From the NCBI RefSeq assembly GCF_018812025.1, contig NC_063054.1, positions 24,023,142-24,087,141 on the forward strand: 64,000 bases of DNA, written 5' to 3'. The DNA comes from Megalobrama amblycephala (Eukaryota > Chordata > Actinopteri > Cypriniformes > Xenocyprididae). The notes beneath the pieces are model-generated. The model saw nothing but the letters and a program-made list of their open reading frames with translations. It searched no databases and had not been told where the DNA came from. Position numbers and translations under genes: made by a program. Shown in pieces: positions 1-12,398 of the stretch (the stretch's first letter is position 1; each line of letters opens with the position of its first letter).

Positions 1-371
1 ATAAAACAAAATTCAGAATTCTAGAAATGGCTCCCTTTCATTCATGAGTTCAGAGAATTTGAATTGAATTAGTAATGACCCAAAGAAAGATGATGTGCAA
101 TTTCAAGTTCAATTAGTAACTTTTATCCCAGACAGCAACATAGTGTTGCCCAGATTCGGCCCACATCTGGTACATGTGGATTACATTACGTTGCTGTAAA
201 CATTACGTTACGTTACGTTACATTACGTTGCTCTCTTAAACTTTAAGTCTGTAAGGCAAACATTAAAATATATACATAAGTGGGATTATTTGAATGTCTT
301 GGGAATTTTAAAATTCAGCAAGGAAACCGTAAGTCCTCTGAAATAATAACTAATTTTCATGTTCTTTTTAG
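1..371 (+). other. Intron of apoB copy 1 (left edge of window)
   Basis: Non-coding. The stretch is collinear with 30147-30512, the intron before exon 22 of copy 2, so the window opens inside the first apoB copy. It holds a short run of GTTAC/CATTAC units near 183-230 that is longer here than in copy 2. It ends in a polypyrimidine tract and AG just before the exon at 372. Confidence 0.75.
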
Positions 372-3300
372 ATGCGGATAAGATTGAGGCTGAGGTCACT
401 TCTGATTTCAGCACTGAGATTCACAACACTATTCCAATTGATGCCATCAAAGCCAGAGTCAATGATCTTCTTGACCAGCAGACTGGCACATCTGGGATGA
501 AGATCCGTGATGTCTTGATCCAATCAGCTGAGGTAAATTCAAATTAAATCCTTAGTTCCCCAAACCTATAAATTCATACAAACCATAAAAATACAGATTA
601 CATAATTTAGAATATAACACTATATCCATAATCATCTAGGCTTCAAATGCCTACCTGGAACAATTTGCTGCTGACATCCCATATGTCCAGGGCTTTAGGA
701 TTCCTGCCCTCCCAGAATTCACTTTCCCTAAGACGCTGTTCCTGAATGCGTGAGTGAATTAAAAATATAACAATTCATTTTAAAATGCAGAAACAAGAAT
801 TATGTATACAATTATACACATACTAACATCAAGTACATTCATTTTTTTTCTTTCTTTTTTTTTTTTAACAGTGAGGGGGCTGCTAAATACAAATTTGGCC
901 AGAATTACTACACTATCTCCATTCCCATTCCTCTTGGTGGGAAATCTCCTGGAGATTTTAACTTCCCTGCTGCCCTGACCACACCAAACCTGGTAGTACC
1001 TCAGCTCGGCCTGGAGGTAGCGTCCATAAGCATTCCTCTTCCAGAGATCTTTGTTCCTGAGAGGCTGTCTGTGTCACTGCCTCTCATGGGAATGGCAGAG
1101 GTGTCCAGCAAGCTGAGCAGCAACTTCTATGACATGGAGGCAACAGCTTCTGCTGGCAGGGAACTTGATGAGAAACCAAGCTATTCTGCCAAGATTGAAG
1201 TCACTGGAACAAGCCCAGTGGATCTCCTCTCTTTTAAAGTAGAAGGTACTTGTAATCTTTGTTTGCAGCTATATTTTTCCTAACCACATTCTGTAATCTG
1301 TAATGAAATGCTAATTACTTGAATGTTATTCTGCTTTAGGATCAGCTTTAGTGACAGGCACACCTGGAGAATCTTTGAGGGCTGAGATGAAATCATCTCT
1401 TGATCACAAGCTCATTCAAGCCAATGTTACTTATCTTGAGGAAATGACAATTGACAAAAAAATCAAGATGAAATCAAGCAGTATAATTGAGGCAAACAGT
1501 CCCTTGGGTCTAAAGATTTCTCTGGAACACACAGGCCAGGTTGGATTTGATGATGAGATCTTCGGAGATGGAAACCTGATGGGCTCCATCAAGGCTGGTC
1601 CTCTGAATGGTGAAGTTGCTCTCAGGCAGTCACTTATCCTACTCCCTTTCAGGCCAGAGGTGAAAATTGATTCCTCTCTGAAAGTAGATTCAAATCATTT
1701 CCAAGCAGAGAACATGATTGAAGCAGCATTTGCCAATGGAGAGCTCTCTGTCGTATCAAAAACAACTGCATTTGAGGACATACTGGTGCATGATGCTGAA
1801 GTTACCTATAAAGAGTCTCTGCTTGCTCTGAAGTCAGAAACAAGAGCAAAGGCTCTCGGTCTGAACATCCAAAATGTAGCTGAGGCTAGTGCTAGCCTTG
1901 ATTTGGTTAACATTAAGATTGACACTAGCATTAACTCTGCTGCTGGAAATAGCATCCGTTCCCAGTTTACAGCAGCACTAAATGGCAATGGGCTGAATGT
2001 AAAAGGTGATGCGTCCACATATCTGGTTGAACAAACAGCTTCCCATATTTGCAGCCTATCCTTGACCAGAGATGGCCTGGCCACGAGTGGCACAACCTTA
2101 CTGAAAAGCCCTCTTATCCCTTTGTCATTTGAGAACAAATTCAATGGAGCCCTTGACTCTTCAGAGCTTTCATTGTCAGTTGAGACCAAGGGTAAATTAG
2201 TAGAACTGACAATTGAAAATAGAAATTCTCTGTCTGCTTCCCTGTCCTCTGTAGCTTTCACCTCTATAGCAAAAGCTAATACCAATGTTGGAAAATATAA
2301 GCATGACCTCTCCCTTCAGATTGAGCCATTTAGTACTTCAGTGAAAATCAATAATCAACTGGATGTTCTGGACATGAACCTGATTAATGAGGCTCAGTTT
2401 AAGGCACTTCCATACAAAGCTGAACTGACTGGCATTTGGAAGCTTGCCTCTGGTGAAGATGAGCTGAAGCACACATATGAGATCAGATATGAAGATCTGG
2501 TTGCCACTGCCAAGTGTGGTACAACTGGAAAACTCATGGGATCTCACATGAGCCATAACACAGAAATCGAGGTTGCTGGACTTTCACTCACATTCGGCAG
2601 TGATGCTCGTCTTAACTCACAGTACCTACGCTTCGATGGTAACTTTCATGCCACTGCTGTTCCCTTCAGATTCAATGTTGATGCCATGGCCAATACAGAT
2701 GGTGAATTGTATCTGTATGGAAAACAGATCGCACAAGTTTACACTAAATTTCTTATGAAGGTAGAACCACTTGCTTTTGCACACTCACACGAATGCAGAG
2801 TCTCAACAACTCACAATCTGGACAATGGTCTATCAATTAAAACAATCCTTGATAATAAGATTGACACTGTGCTCAACCCATCTGAGCAGAAGGCAACAGT
2901 GAGAGTAAAATCTGAGGTCAACAACCATATCTTCAGCCAAGATGTAAGTGCTTACAATACTCCTGAAAGACTTGGATTAGAAGTGTCTGGATCCATCATG
3001 ACAAACCTCTTCAACAGAGTTGACTCTGACAACCAAGACCACTTTTTCTCAGCCTTCCTAAAATATGATAAAAACACTAACAGTCGTGCCATCAGCCTGC
3101 CATTAATTGAGCATTTTCCTATGGTCCTGCAACACATGAAAATTACAATTTTGAGGACTGCCGAAGCCATGCAGTATTATATCAACAAAGAAGATATTAT
3201 TGCAGAGATTGAGAACCTGGCCAAGTACATTAGTGAATTTGTAAAGGAGCTAAATCTGGAGAGGAGAATTGTCAAGATCAGCGAGGACCTGGTTGCTCTC

Positions 3301-6300
3301 TATGAGAAGTATGGAGTTACTCTGGATGACCTGGAGGCCTGTCTGATTAATCTAAATCCTCTTGTGATGAACCTAGTCTCTGAACTGGACACTCGTGTAG
3401 AAGAGATAGAAAAATATGTGAGGGAAATGATCACAAGTGGCACACTATCTGACACTGCAATACAGAGACTAACAGAAGAACTGAATTCATTCAATGAGAA
3501 ATATGATGTCAGAGACATTGTTCTTGCTGTCATTGAGGCTATTGAAAATGTAATTGAGCAGATTGATGTAATGAGACTGAAGGGCAGTGGCATTGCCCTC
3601 TTGCAAGATCTTGAGGAACAATATGCTATTAAATCTAAACTGGAGGAGATTGTGAGTGAACTGAAGCAGTTTGCTGCAAACTTTGACCAAGGAAAGTTCA
3701 TTGAGGATGTGAAGAACTTTGTTACCTCTGCCAGCTTCCGAGACTATGCAAACAATTTGGTGGCTCAAATCCCTACAGAAGAAATCAGCAAGACTGTTGA
3801 AAAAGCAAAACAATTGTTTACTGTACTGGGAAGCAGCTTGAATGCCTTCTACAGCAACATGAGACAAATTCTGGTGAAATCTGGTGTTGACAAGAAGATT
3901 GAAGAAATTCTGAAAAAAGTTGATGAGCTAATCAAGAAGTTCAATATTGAACAAACTATTGAGGCTCTTGCTAGCACTTTGAAATCTATTCTGATCCCTT
4001 TCATAGAGCTGCTGGATAAGGCTGTCACTTACTTGAAAACAACAGAGGTAAAGGAAATCACTGAGCATTTGAACAACTGCTTAAACCAATACATCGGATA
4101 TATTAGATCATTTGACTACAATGCGTTTGTGGATGAAGCCAACCAGAAAATCAAGGAAGTAATAAATGATCTTTACACCATGAGTTTGTCACTTGAGATC
4201 TGGCAAAAGCTTGAGGCAATCAGAGAATTTGTCGATTATGCTCTATTATCTCTTAGTGCTTGCCTTGAGGAGCTGAGATCAGTCAAAGTTGTAGATGTGG
4301 TTAAAAAATTCAAGGACATTGTTGATAGTACAGTCTACATTGACATCGAGGCACTTACAGAAAGCCTCAGGAAGAGACTTACAGACATGGATATTAGAGA
4401 AGAAATCCTCCAGGTCCTGAATCAATTGAGTGGTATCTACACTAAGGTTGTGGCCATTGCAACAGACGCATGCAGTGCTGTTATGGAAGTAATCCAAAAC
4501 ATCCTTAAAGATCAGGCAATTGTCAATGAGTTAAAGCAAATCTGTGATGGAGTCAAAACAGGACTGAATTCAACAGCTGAATTCAAGATACCATCTTTCA
4601 CTTTTCCACTCACTGACCTTGTTGTTCCCCCCATAAAAATAAGTTTAGAAAAGCTTGAGGAAATCAACCTCCCTTCTACATTGATTGACCTTCCAGAGTT
4701 TACTATTCTGCAATATTACACTGTTCCATCAATCAGAATAGAGTATGATGATATCAGGCAGGGACTATTAGACATATTGAACTTCATTGCCAACTATGAA
4801 GTGCCATCTGCTGATGCCATCTTTGGAGACCTTAGAATTATCTACCTGCCAGACATCTCTGCCATCACACTGCCAGAGATCAGTTTTCCAGAGATCTCCC
4901 TCCCTGAAATTCCTAAATACATTACTAAGCACAAATTCTCAGATCTGAAGATCCCAGAATTCACACTCCCTGCAGTCCCTAATGAGGTCATGATGCCATG
5001 CTTTGGAAAGCTGTATGGTGAGGTTAGAGTCACCATTCCAATTTTCAACATGAGAACTACAATGGAATTCTTAAATTCTACTGAAAGTGCAGAAACCCTT
5101 CAATTTACCGGGTACATTACCTCACATGGATCATCTGAATATGACATTCTTAAATACAGCTTGGATTCTACAGCTCGGGTTGCCATCCCTAAGATGAGTC
5201 GTGTGATTGTTGCTGAAACTCTGAAGATCACTCACAGTGTCCTAGCTGTTGATCATCAATCCTCAGTGTCACTCTATGGCTTCTCAGCCCAAGCTACGGC
5301 CAAGAGCACTGTGAAGATAACTTCTGCCTCCTTTAGTGCTAACATTGTTAACATGGCTTTCTTTGCACTGGAGGATGGAATGTCTGCAAATATTAAAACA
5401 ACATATGATGATAAGGTAAACATTCCTGCACTCTCATGGAACAGTGACCAATCTTACACCAATGACTTCACACTTAAGCAGGAAGGTTTAAAAATCCTTC
5501 TGACCATGGAAGAAGAAGTCAAGGGCCAAATATCTGTGAGTGATGAGTCTGATGATATCACCATAAAGAGTACCTCAACTATAACTATTACTCCAACAAC
5601 AGCCCAGCTAACCATTTCTTCAGATAGCAACAGTAGTGTTTTAAAATTCAAACAGAGAATACATGCTGAAGGTGTTGCCCTGAGCTACATTGACTTTAAT
5701 GCTCGTATTGAAGGTAATTCTGCTTCCGAATCCACTTACTTGCTGGATGCTTCTGGAAAGGCTAATCTCAGAGAAATGAAGGTAGAGATGAAGGCAGACT
5801 ATGACACAAAGTTTGATGGATTGCTCAGTGGTACCTTTTCCAGTGCCTTCAACATCTTAGTGCATCCCTTTGAGGTGGTCCTTGATTTCCACAACCAGGC
5901 TAATACTAAGCTCAGCTTCATAGAGCAATCTGCCAAGATTGATCTTCAGAATAATTATAATGTTCTTCTAAATAATGATGTGCAGAAGTTGAGCACTGTG
6001 GCAAATGTTCGCTTCAACCAGCACAGATACAGTCACAACTTTACAGTTGCCAACAACAGAGATGAGGCTAGCATTTACACAGCAGTAAATGGAGAGGCCA
6101 ATTTGGAATTCCTAACTACCCCATTCAGTATTCAACCTATCCAGTTTGAAACCCTAATTATGATTGTTGACACTCCAGAAATCAGCAACATCAACCTATA
6201 TGAACAAACTGGCCTTAAGCATCTGTTGACCAACTTTGACCAGGCCATTGATGTAGATGCAAAGATTGTCTATCAGAAGAGCAAAGTTGCACCCATTATT

Positions 6301-9300
6301 GATCTCGGTCTCATTAATGTCACTCCTCTGGGCGATTTAAAATCAGAGTTGTCTTTCAAGTCCTCTATATTCAGCCTTAATGCTAATGCTGGAATCTATG
6401 AGAAGGATAACCTGTTAATTCGATTTGGAGCCATTACTGCCTCTGAGTTTGAGGGACTGAAGTCAAAGATTGAAGGAACCAGCAGCCTAAGCACGAAAAG
6501 TGGATTAAAAATAGCCAATTCTGTATTCCTAGAAAATTGTCACATTGCAGGAACCCATGAAAGCACTGTAACTATGAACCCAGATAACTTTGAAGCTGCA
6601 CTGTCTGTGATCACAGCTGCAAATATCAACCTACCTATACTCACAGCTAAAGCCAACCACCAACTTACTGCTGACAACAAGGCCCATCCAAAAGCGGATT
6701 CAACTTTTACGATAGAGTACACCTTTGACATTCCCATTATTAAGCTTGTTGGTAGGGGAAATGCTGAAAACACCTTAAAAGGTGAAGGAACTTCTTCATT
6801 TATCTCTGCTGAGACTCTCTTAAAGGGTACCATTGATGGAACATTCCTAGACCGTGGTATTGTGAAGGGAGCTCTGAATTATGATGAATCCATCTATATG
6901 AATGGTAATAATTTGCAATATGCTCTTAAGACGGTTGGCGATGGCAACATGAATTATGGAGATCTAAAGGTGGCATTTGATGTGGATGAAAGCCTGTCTG
7001 TGGAGACAGCTATTGAACATGTTTATACTATGCTGAAGTTTTCTTCCAAGAACGAAGCAAATATTGGAGGTTTCAACACAAAGGGAGTTCATACTGGCCA
7101 AGCCACAGTTGATCTGGATCTTCTGAAGTCACTGGTGGCTGATGTGAAAATTGATTTGTCTCAACCAAGTACCTTTGGTGACCTTAGCATCTCTGAGAAG
7201 GTGGTAGTGGAGCTCAGTGTATCCAAGCAGAAAATTGATTACACGTCAAAAATCATCTCTCCAGTGTACACCATAGATGTTGTTGCTAAACTAGACGGTA
7301 GCTCCCCAGACTACAAAACTGTTCTCAAGGCTACAGCCACATCACCAGTTGTGTTGCTGGAGTACAGTCTTGACAGTAAGTGTCTGCAAAGACAAATAAA
7401 TCAATAAACATGTATCATTCAATGATACTAATATTTACTAAGAAGAAATGAAGAATTGGCAGTGTGATTAACTCATATTTGCTTTGACACAAAACAGGCT
7501 CTATGAGTACTACAATGGAGAACGATGCCCTGGTTGTAGGAGCTAATGCTGTACTTACACATGCTGACTTTACGATGGATATCAGCAATGTTATTCACAA
7601 GGGGTAATGTGTTCTGACTTTTTATTGAATTAAACTAAAAAATATTGAATTATGCTTACAAGTATTCTTTAGTTTATAACCAATTATGTTTGTAAATCTT
7701 TATTATTATTTCTGGTTTAGTGATCCTAGCCATACCCTGAATATAGACATCACCAGCCCAACATTCACTGATGTAAACGTTCGCTATGCTGCTCGAAGAG
7801 ATGGCATAAGTGCCTCGGTTTCTACACTGACAACTGGCCACCTTGGCTTCCAGCTTCAAGGAATGATTCCATCCCAGATCAATGCGAGACTCTACAGCCG
7901 TTTTGCTGTAAGTGGCATTTCTTTTGTTAATCTTTAAAGGTGCCCAAGAACGTTCTTTCACAAGATGTAATATAAGTCTAAGGTGTCTCCTGAATGTGTC
8001 TGTGAAGTTTCAGCTCAAAATACCCCATAGATTTTTTTAAATTAATTTTTTTAACTGCCTATTTTGGGGAATCATTAACAATGCACTGATTTACACTCAG
8101 CGCCGCCCCCTTAAATCACATGCTCCCTGCCACACCAGCTGTCGACTATATTACAGTGCATTTACAAAGTTCACACAGCTAATATAACCCTCAAATGGAT
8201 GTTTACAAGATGTTCGTCATGCATGCTGCATGCATGCTTCGAATTATGTGAGTAAAGTATTTATTTTGATGTTTACGTTTGATTCTGTATGAGTTTGAGG
8301 CTATATGCTCTGTGGCTAACGGCTAATGCTACACTGTTGGAGAGATTTATAAAGAATGAAGTTGTGTTTATGCATTATACAGACTGCAAGTGTTTAAAAA
8401 ATGAAAATAGCGACAGCTCTTGTCTCCGTGAATACAGTATGAAATGATGGTAACTTTAACCTCATTTAACAGTACATTAGCAACATGCTAACGAAACTTT
8501 AGAAAGACAATTTACAAATATCAGTAAAAATATCATGCTATCATGGATCATGTCAGTTATTATTGCTCCATCTGCCATTTTTCGCTGTTGTTCTTGCTTA
8601 CCTAGTCTGATGATTCGGCTGTGTGCAGCTCCAGACGTTAACTGGCTGCCCTTGTCTAATGCCTTTTATAATGTTGGGAACATCATGGGCTGGCATTATG
8701 CAAATATTGGGGCGTACACCCCGATTGTTACGTAACAGTCTGTGTTATGTTGAGATTCGCCTGTTCTTCGGAGGTCGTTTAAACAAATGAGATTTATATA
8801 AGAAGGAGGAAATGATGGGGTTTGAGACTCAGTGTACTGTATGTCTTTTCCATGTACTGAACTCTTGTTATTTAACTATGCCAAGGTAAATTCAATTTTT
8901 GAATCAAGGGCACCTTTAAACCCGAACTATTAACTCATGCTAACAACTTTTGCTGTCTGTTTTTTGGTTATACTTACATAATTTTACTTTTTTAATTTTT
9001 TAATTTTTTGCTGATTTTCTATATCTATATTGGGGGTGGCAAACTCCAGTCCTGGAGAGCCACAGTCCTGCATAGTTTAGCTCTAACCCTGATAAAAACT
9101 CACCTGCCTGTAGCTTCCTAGTAACCCTTCAAACCTTGATTAGCTTGTTCAGGTGTGTTTGATTAGGGTTGGAGCTAAACTCCGCAGGACTGTGGATCTC
9201 CAGGACCGGCATTCGCCACCCCTGATTTATATTGTAATCATTGTGTTTTTTTTGCAGTCTGCACCAGAAGATGATGTTGACATTCTGATCATCAGAGCTG

Positions 9301-10163
9301 CACCAAAGGGAGATGAAAAAGTGCTTTTGGTCAGCTACAATTTACAGGCTGCATGTAATGTGTCCATAGGCTTGATAAACAGGCTACAGGATATCTCATC
9401 CAGTGTTACTGGATTTGCGGAAAAACATGGCATCATTATTGCAGATGACAGACTTGACTTGATTCTTCTTGAATTAAATAAAGTCTTAGTATATGCCGAA
9501 AATGCTGCTTTCTGGCCCAGCCCAGAGCTCAGTGAGCTATCTAAACTGTTCAGAAATGTAGTTGTTACGTCCCAAATGTACATCCAGTTCTTGATTAATA
9601 CTGTCATTGACTTCCTGAGAGAGACCAACTACAAACTGCCTGGAATGGAAGCTACCCTGTCTGATATCAAATTTATAATTGCAGAAATGCTGGAGAAAAT
9701 TGCCAACAACCTGGAGATATATTTCCTTCCCATCATGGAGAACTTCAACACAGTTGAAATGACGTTTCCTTCTGGTAAGGTCATCACTGTAGCCGAGGTC
9801 CAAGAAAATGTGAGAAGTAACATGAAAATTCTCCTAGCTATGATATCAGATATGATGCCGCAATTGGAAAGCCTTGATGTCTTTCTTGAGAAACTGGGAC
9901 ATACAATTCAAAAGGTTGTTGATAAAGCACAAGAACTTGTGGACAGCATGAAGTCTGACATCTTAGAAGCTGTTGCTGCTCCATGTAACAGTTTCTTCAA
10001 AAAGTTGATGAGTTCTATTCAGGAAATTGCAATGTTCATCATCTTCAATGTTTTTTTTCCTTTAGGTCAGTTATTTGACTACCTTTCTACTGAATATGAG
10101 GAAGTGCTTAATGCAAATAATGGAATACAGCAAATTGAGCTTCCTTTCCCCTTTTTCCAGTAA
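372..10163 (+). CDS. apobb: Apolipoprotein B-like gene, copy 1 (3' part; 5' exons outside window)
   Basis: Non-exchangeable structural apolipoprotein that scaffolds triglyceride-rich lipoproteins in the secretory pathway. Seven coding exons are visible: 372-532, 640-749, 872-1245, 1340-7375, 7498-7603, 7721-7907 and 9258-10163 (stop TAA at 10161-10163). All have GT-AG borders and compatible phases. They match exons 22-28 of the complete copy at 21488-41067 in length, apart from one codon fewer in the giant exon and four codons more in the last. The family call rests on similarity to human APOB, for example the exon beginning KIEAEVTS, the amphipathic-helix block, and EGTSSLSTKSGLKIA aligned to the human receptor-binding segment. 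There are no stops or frameshifts, so it looks functional. The symbol apobb assumes the teleost b-type ohnologue; which tandem member (.1 or .2) cannot be decided here. Confidence 0.93.
1340..7375 (+). CDS. apobb: apoB copy 1, giant coding exon (counterpart of human exon 26)
   Basis: A single open exon of 6,036 bases encodes about 2,012 residues. The ~7 kb undivided exon of lipid-binding beta strands and amphipathic helices is an APOB hallmark. The acceptor is at 1338-1339 (CTTTAG) and the donor GTAAGT at 7376. Early residues form beta-rich lipid-associating repeats. The part encoded near 3120-4600 is strongly alpha-helical (heptad-like ENLAKYISEFVKELN and similar). Proline-rich strands with an IPEFTLPAVP-type pattern follow near 4580-5040, and beta-rich sequence again to the end. 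Read-through of the donor would stop at 7405. Long open frames on the minus strand here are shadows of this exon. Confidence 0.95.
7934..8919. mobile_element. TTAA-flanked non-autonomous DNA transposon in apoB copy 1 intron
   Basis: Terminal inverted repeats read TTAAAGGTGCCC on the left and GGGCACCTTTAA on the right, flanked by TTAA, the target of piggyBac-type transposons. The copy 2 intron is uninterrupted at this point (near 38034-38042), so the insertion came after the apoB duplication. A relative in opposite orientation lies at 27499-28476. No transposase frame is visible. Confidence 0.75.
9032..9222. mobile_element. Palindromic MITE shared by both apoB copies
   Basis: The left end GGGGGTGGCAAACTCCAGTC is the imperfect reverse complement of the right end, which finishes in CGCCACCCC. 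The same element sits in the same intron of copy 2, where a later hAT-like insertion splits it (38111-38254 and 40085-40139). It therefore predates the tandem duplication. Confidence 0.75.
9258..10163 (+). CDS. apobb: apoB copy 1, last coding exon
   Basis: Encodes the C-terminal 301 residues, an amphipathic-helix region ending IELPFPFFQ before TAA. The acceptor is TTTGCAG at 9251-9257. By eye about 57 of 297 aligned residues differ from copy 2, plus a four-codon indel (EATL present here). Neighbouring exons and the 3' flank are nearly identical between copies. Most differences change amino acids. See the finding on this exon. Confidence 0.92.
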   Translation, partial: SAPEDDVDILIIRAAPKGDEKVLLVSYNLQAACNVSIGLINRLQDISSSVTGFAEKHGIIIADDRLDLILLELNKVLVYAENAAFWPSPELSELSKLFRNVVVTSQMYIQFLINTVIDFLRETNYKLPGMEATLSDIKFIIAEMLEKIANNLEIYFLPIMENFNTVEMTFPSGKVITVAEVQENVRSNMKILLAMISDMMPQLESLDVFLEKLGHTIQKVVDKAQELVDSMKSDILEAVAAPCNSFFKKLMSSIQEIAMFIIFNVFFPLGQLFDYLSTEYEEVLNANNGIQQIELPFPFFQ

Positions 10164-10192
10164 AATGGTCATTCTGAACAAACAGTCATTGA

Positions 10193-10456
10193 AATAAATA
10201 CTATCATCTTTTGAAATTAACATTCTTAAATGGGCATTCAAGCCATTGGACACTCATCTGAAGTGCAGTACCAACATGTTTAAAAAGCACTCACTGATGC
10301 CATACATGCCGCATTAATATGCTGTTGTATTATTCTATTTGTATAAATGATGACTCAAATATTAACCTAGGTATCAAGTACAAAAAATGTCAATTGTGAC
10401 ATTTCATCCTTGTTCTGTATCTTAAATTAATGGCATAATGGATGAGGCTAAATAAA
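10193..10456 (+). terminator. Candidate polyadenylation signals, apoB copy 1
   Basis: AATAAA occurs at 10193-10198, 30 bases after the stop codon, and again at 10451-10456, followed by a T-rich run. Both are conserved in copy 2 (41092 and 41355). Which one is used cannot be told from sequence. Confidence 0.5.
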
Positions 10457-10882
10457 GAACTTTTATTATGCAATACTATGCATCTCTTCATATTTTTTTT
10501 TTTTTTTTTTTTCAGTGATAGTCTGATGATCTGGGCTGCATTTCTCAAAAGCACTGTGAACTAAGTTGATTGTAGAGACATTTGGTTCCTGCACAGTTTA
10601 GCTAATTACCTGTATATATTATTATGAGCAAAAGCACGTTTCTTCCTCAACAACAAAGATACAGTGTATGTTATTATTAACTGTGATGAGCACACTGTTA
10701 AAATGTGACTTATACTGGTTAGTTTGATGCACTTTTAATATAATGCTTATAAACAGCTGTTTATTACGGAGCCCCTAAAGGGACATGGTGGTAGAAAAAA
10801 AAAAATGGGAAGGAAGGAAATTTTACTTGGTGGTGGAAAAAAAATTTGGGATGGGAGGATTTTTTTTTTTTTTTTCAAATCT

Positions 10883-11030
10883 TTTGCGTTCCCTCGCAAA
10901 GATTGCGTTCCCTCGCAAAGATGTTTTGCGTTCCCTCGCAAAGATTGCGTTCCCTCGCAAAGATATTTTGCGTTCCCTCGCAAAGATGTTTTGCGTTCCC
11001 ACGCAAAGATGTTTTGCGTTCCCTCGCAAA
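10883..11030. repeat. Tandem array of a self-complementary ~20-base unit (left arm)
   Basis: Seven units of the type TTTGCGTTCCCTCGCAAAGA, spaced by about 19-23 bases. Each unit can fold as a small hairpin, TTTGCG pairing with CGCAAA around TTCCCT. It lies inside the left arm of the foldback element. Confidence 0.85.
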
Positions 11031-12184
11031 GTTATAATCGTTCCCTTGCTGTGAGCTCAGACAAACACTTCCTCTTTAATGTCCCGCTGGCTGGCAGTAG
11101 TGTTTTAGTTAGTAACATACCTTAATAATGCACACAAATAATGCGCGGCTCATAGAGTTTGAACTTGTTGGACTCAAAAATGAATGCAGTCAGTGCTTAT
11201 GTCAAGCAGTTCGGTTGGTAATATATTCACAGATTCGAGCTTCCCGGATTAATAACTCGTGAGCTAAACGTTGTTAAAACACAAATGCAGCTACTTCCAA
11301 TCATAGTAGCCTAGACAACAAGCTACAACAACCCAATTTTCCTCAAATGTGTTTTATAATAAATTGGTCTCTATGAGCAGGCGGCGGAGATACACGCCTG
11401 AAGGGACCGTCTGAAAAGTGCAAAACCCGAAACCCTTTTGCTCATTTTATATTACGAAAAATACTCAATAACTTCACTGTAACATACTGTACTGGCACCA
11501 AATTCAGTTCATACATCACTGCTCTCCTGCTGGTTATAGGTACTACAACACTTAGTTTGGCAAGTAGCACTTAAAGGCCTTCTTTACACAAATGATGTTG
11601 GTACACAGCTTACATACAACAGCTTTTGCATGATAATGGCTTACTGGATTTGATGGCATTACAATTTATTTAATATTTTTACTAATAACAGTTAAGTTAT
11701 TATTATATTATTTTATTTAATAATTAATAATCATAAACGTTATGCATTTTTTTTTTTTTTTTTTTTATTAAACTAAGTGTTGGGTTTTGCACTTTTCAGA
11801 CGGTCCCTTCAGGCGTGTATCTCCGCCTCCTGCTCATAGAGACCAATTTATTATAAAACACATTTGAGGAAAATTGGGTTGTTGTAGCTTGTTGTCTAGG
11901 TTACTATGATTGGAAGTAGCTTCATTTGTGTTTTTAACAACGTTTAGCTCACGAGTTACTAATCCGGGAAGCTCGAATCTGTGAATATATTGCCAACTGA
12001 ACTGCTTGACATAAGCACTGACTGCATTTCTTCATTTTTGAGTCCAACAAGTTCAAACTCTATGAGCCGCGCATTATTTGTGTGCATTATTAACGTATGT
12101 TACTAACTGAAACACTACTGTCAGCCAGCGGGACATTAAAGAGGAAGTGTTTGTCCGAGTTCACAGCAAGGGAACGATTATAAC

Positions 12185-12294
12185 TTTGCGAGGGAACGCA
12201 AACATCTTTGCGTGGGAACGCAAAACATCTTTGCGAGGGAACGCAAAACATCTTTGCGAGGAAACGCAAAACATCTTTGCGAGGGAACGCAAAA
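12185..12294. repeat. Tandem array of the same unit, reverse orientation (right arm)
   Basis: Five units of TTTGCGAGGGAACGCAAA, the reverse complement of the array at 10883-11030, in the right arm of the foldback element. The arms have diverged in copy number (seven against five). Confidence 0.85.
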
Positions 12295-12398
12295 GATTTG
12301 AAAAAAAAATTTGTGTCCCAAATTTTTTTCCACCACCACGTAAAATTTCTTTCCTTCCCTTTTTTTTTTCTACCACCATGTCCCTTTAGGGGCTCCGT

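Larger units (their letters stand above)
10766..12398. mobile_element. Long-inverted-repeat foldback element (MULE-like) in copy 1 3' flank
   Basis: The arms at 10766-11428 and 11782-12398 are reverse complements of each other around an AT-rich core of ~350 bases. The ends are ACGGAGCCCCTAAAGGGAC and its complement. Near-duplicate GTTTAT flanks both sides. The copy 2 flank has the empty site near 41650-41680. Very long TIRs without a transposase suggest a Mutator-like or generic foldback element; the class is inference. The short frames across it are not genes. Confidence 0.75.

Noticed and set aside
3300..3701. Minus-strand open frames of 60-160 codons inside the giant apoB exons (also 1806-2285, 6540-6833 and their copy 2 counterparts)
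   Set aside because: They run antisense to a strongly supported coding exon, have serine/leucine-rich shadow composition and show no domain.
8535..8735. 66-codon open frame in the copy 1 intron
   Set aside because: Lies wholly inside the TTAA-flanked transposon, no transposase similarity that I recognise.
10883..11030. CRISPR-like spacing of short palindromic repeats
   Set aside because: Eukaryotic nuclear context, spacers of only a few bases and repeated, inverted second array: a transposon sub-repeat.
10785..11125. Open frames across the TTGCGTTCCC array (FAFPRKD-type repeats), also 12147-12618
   Set aside because: Translations of a tandem hairpin repeat in three frames and both strands; a by-product of the foldback element.
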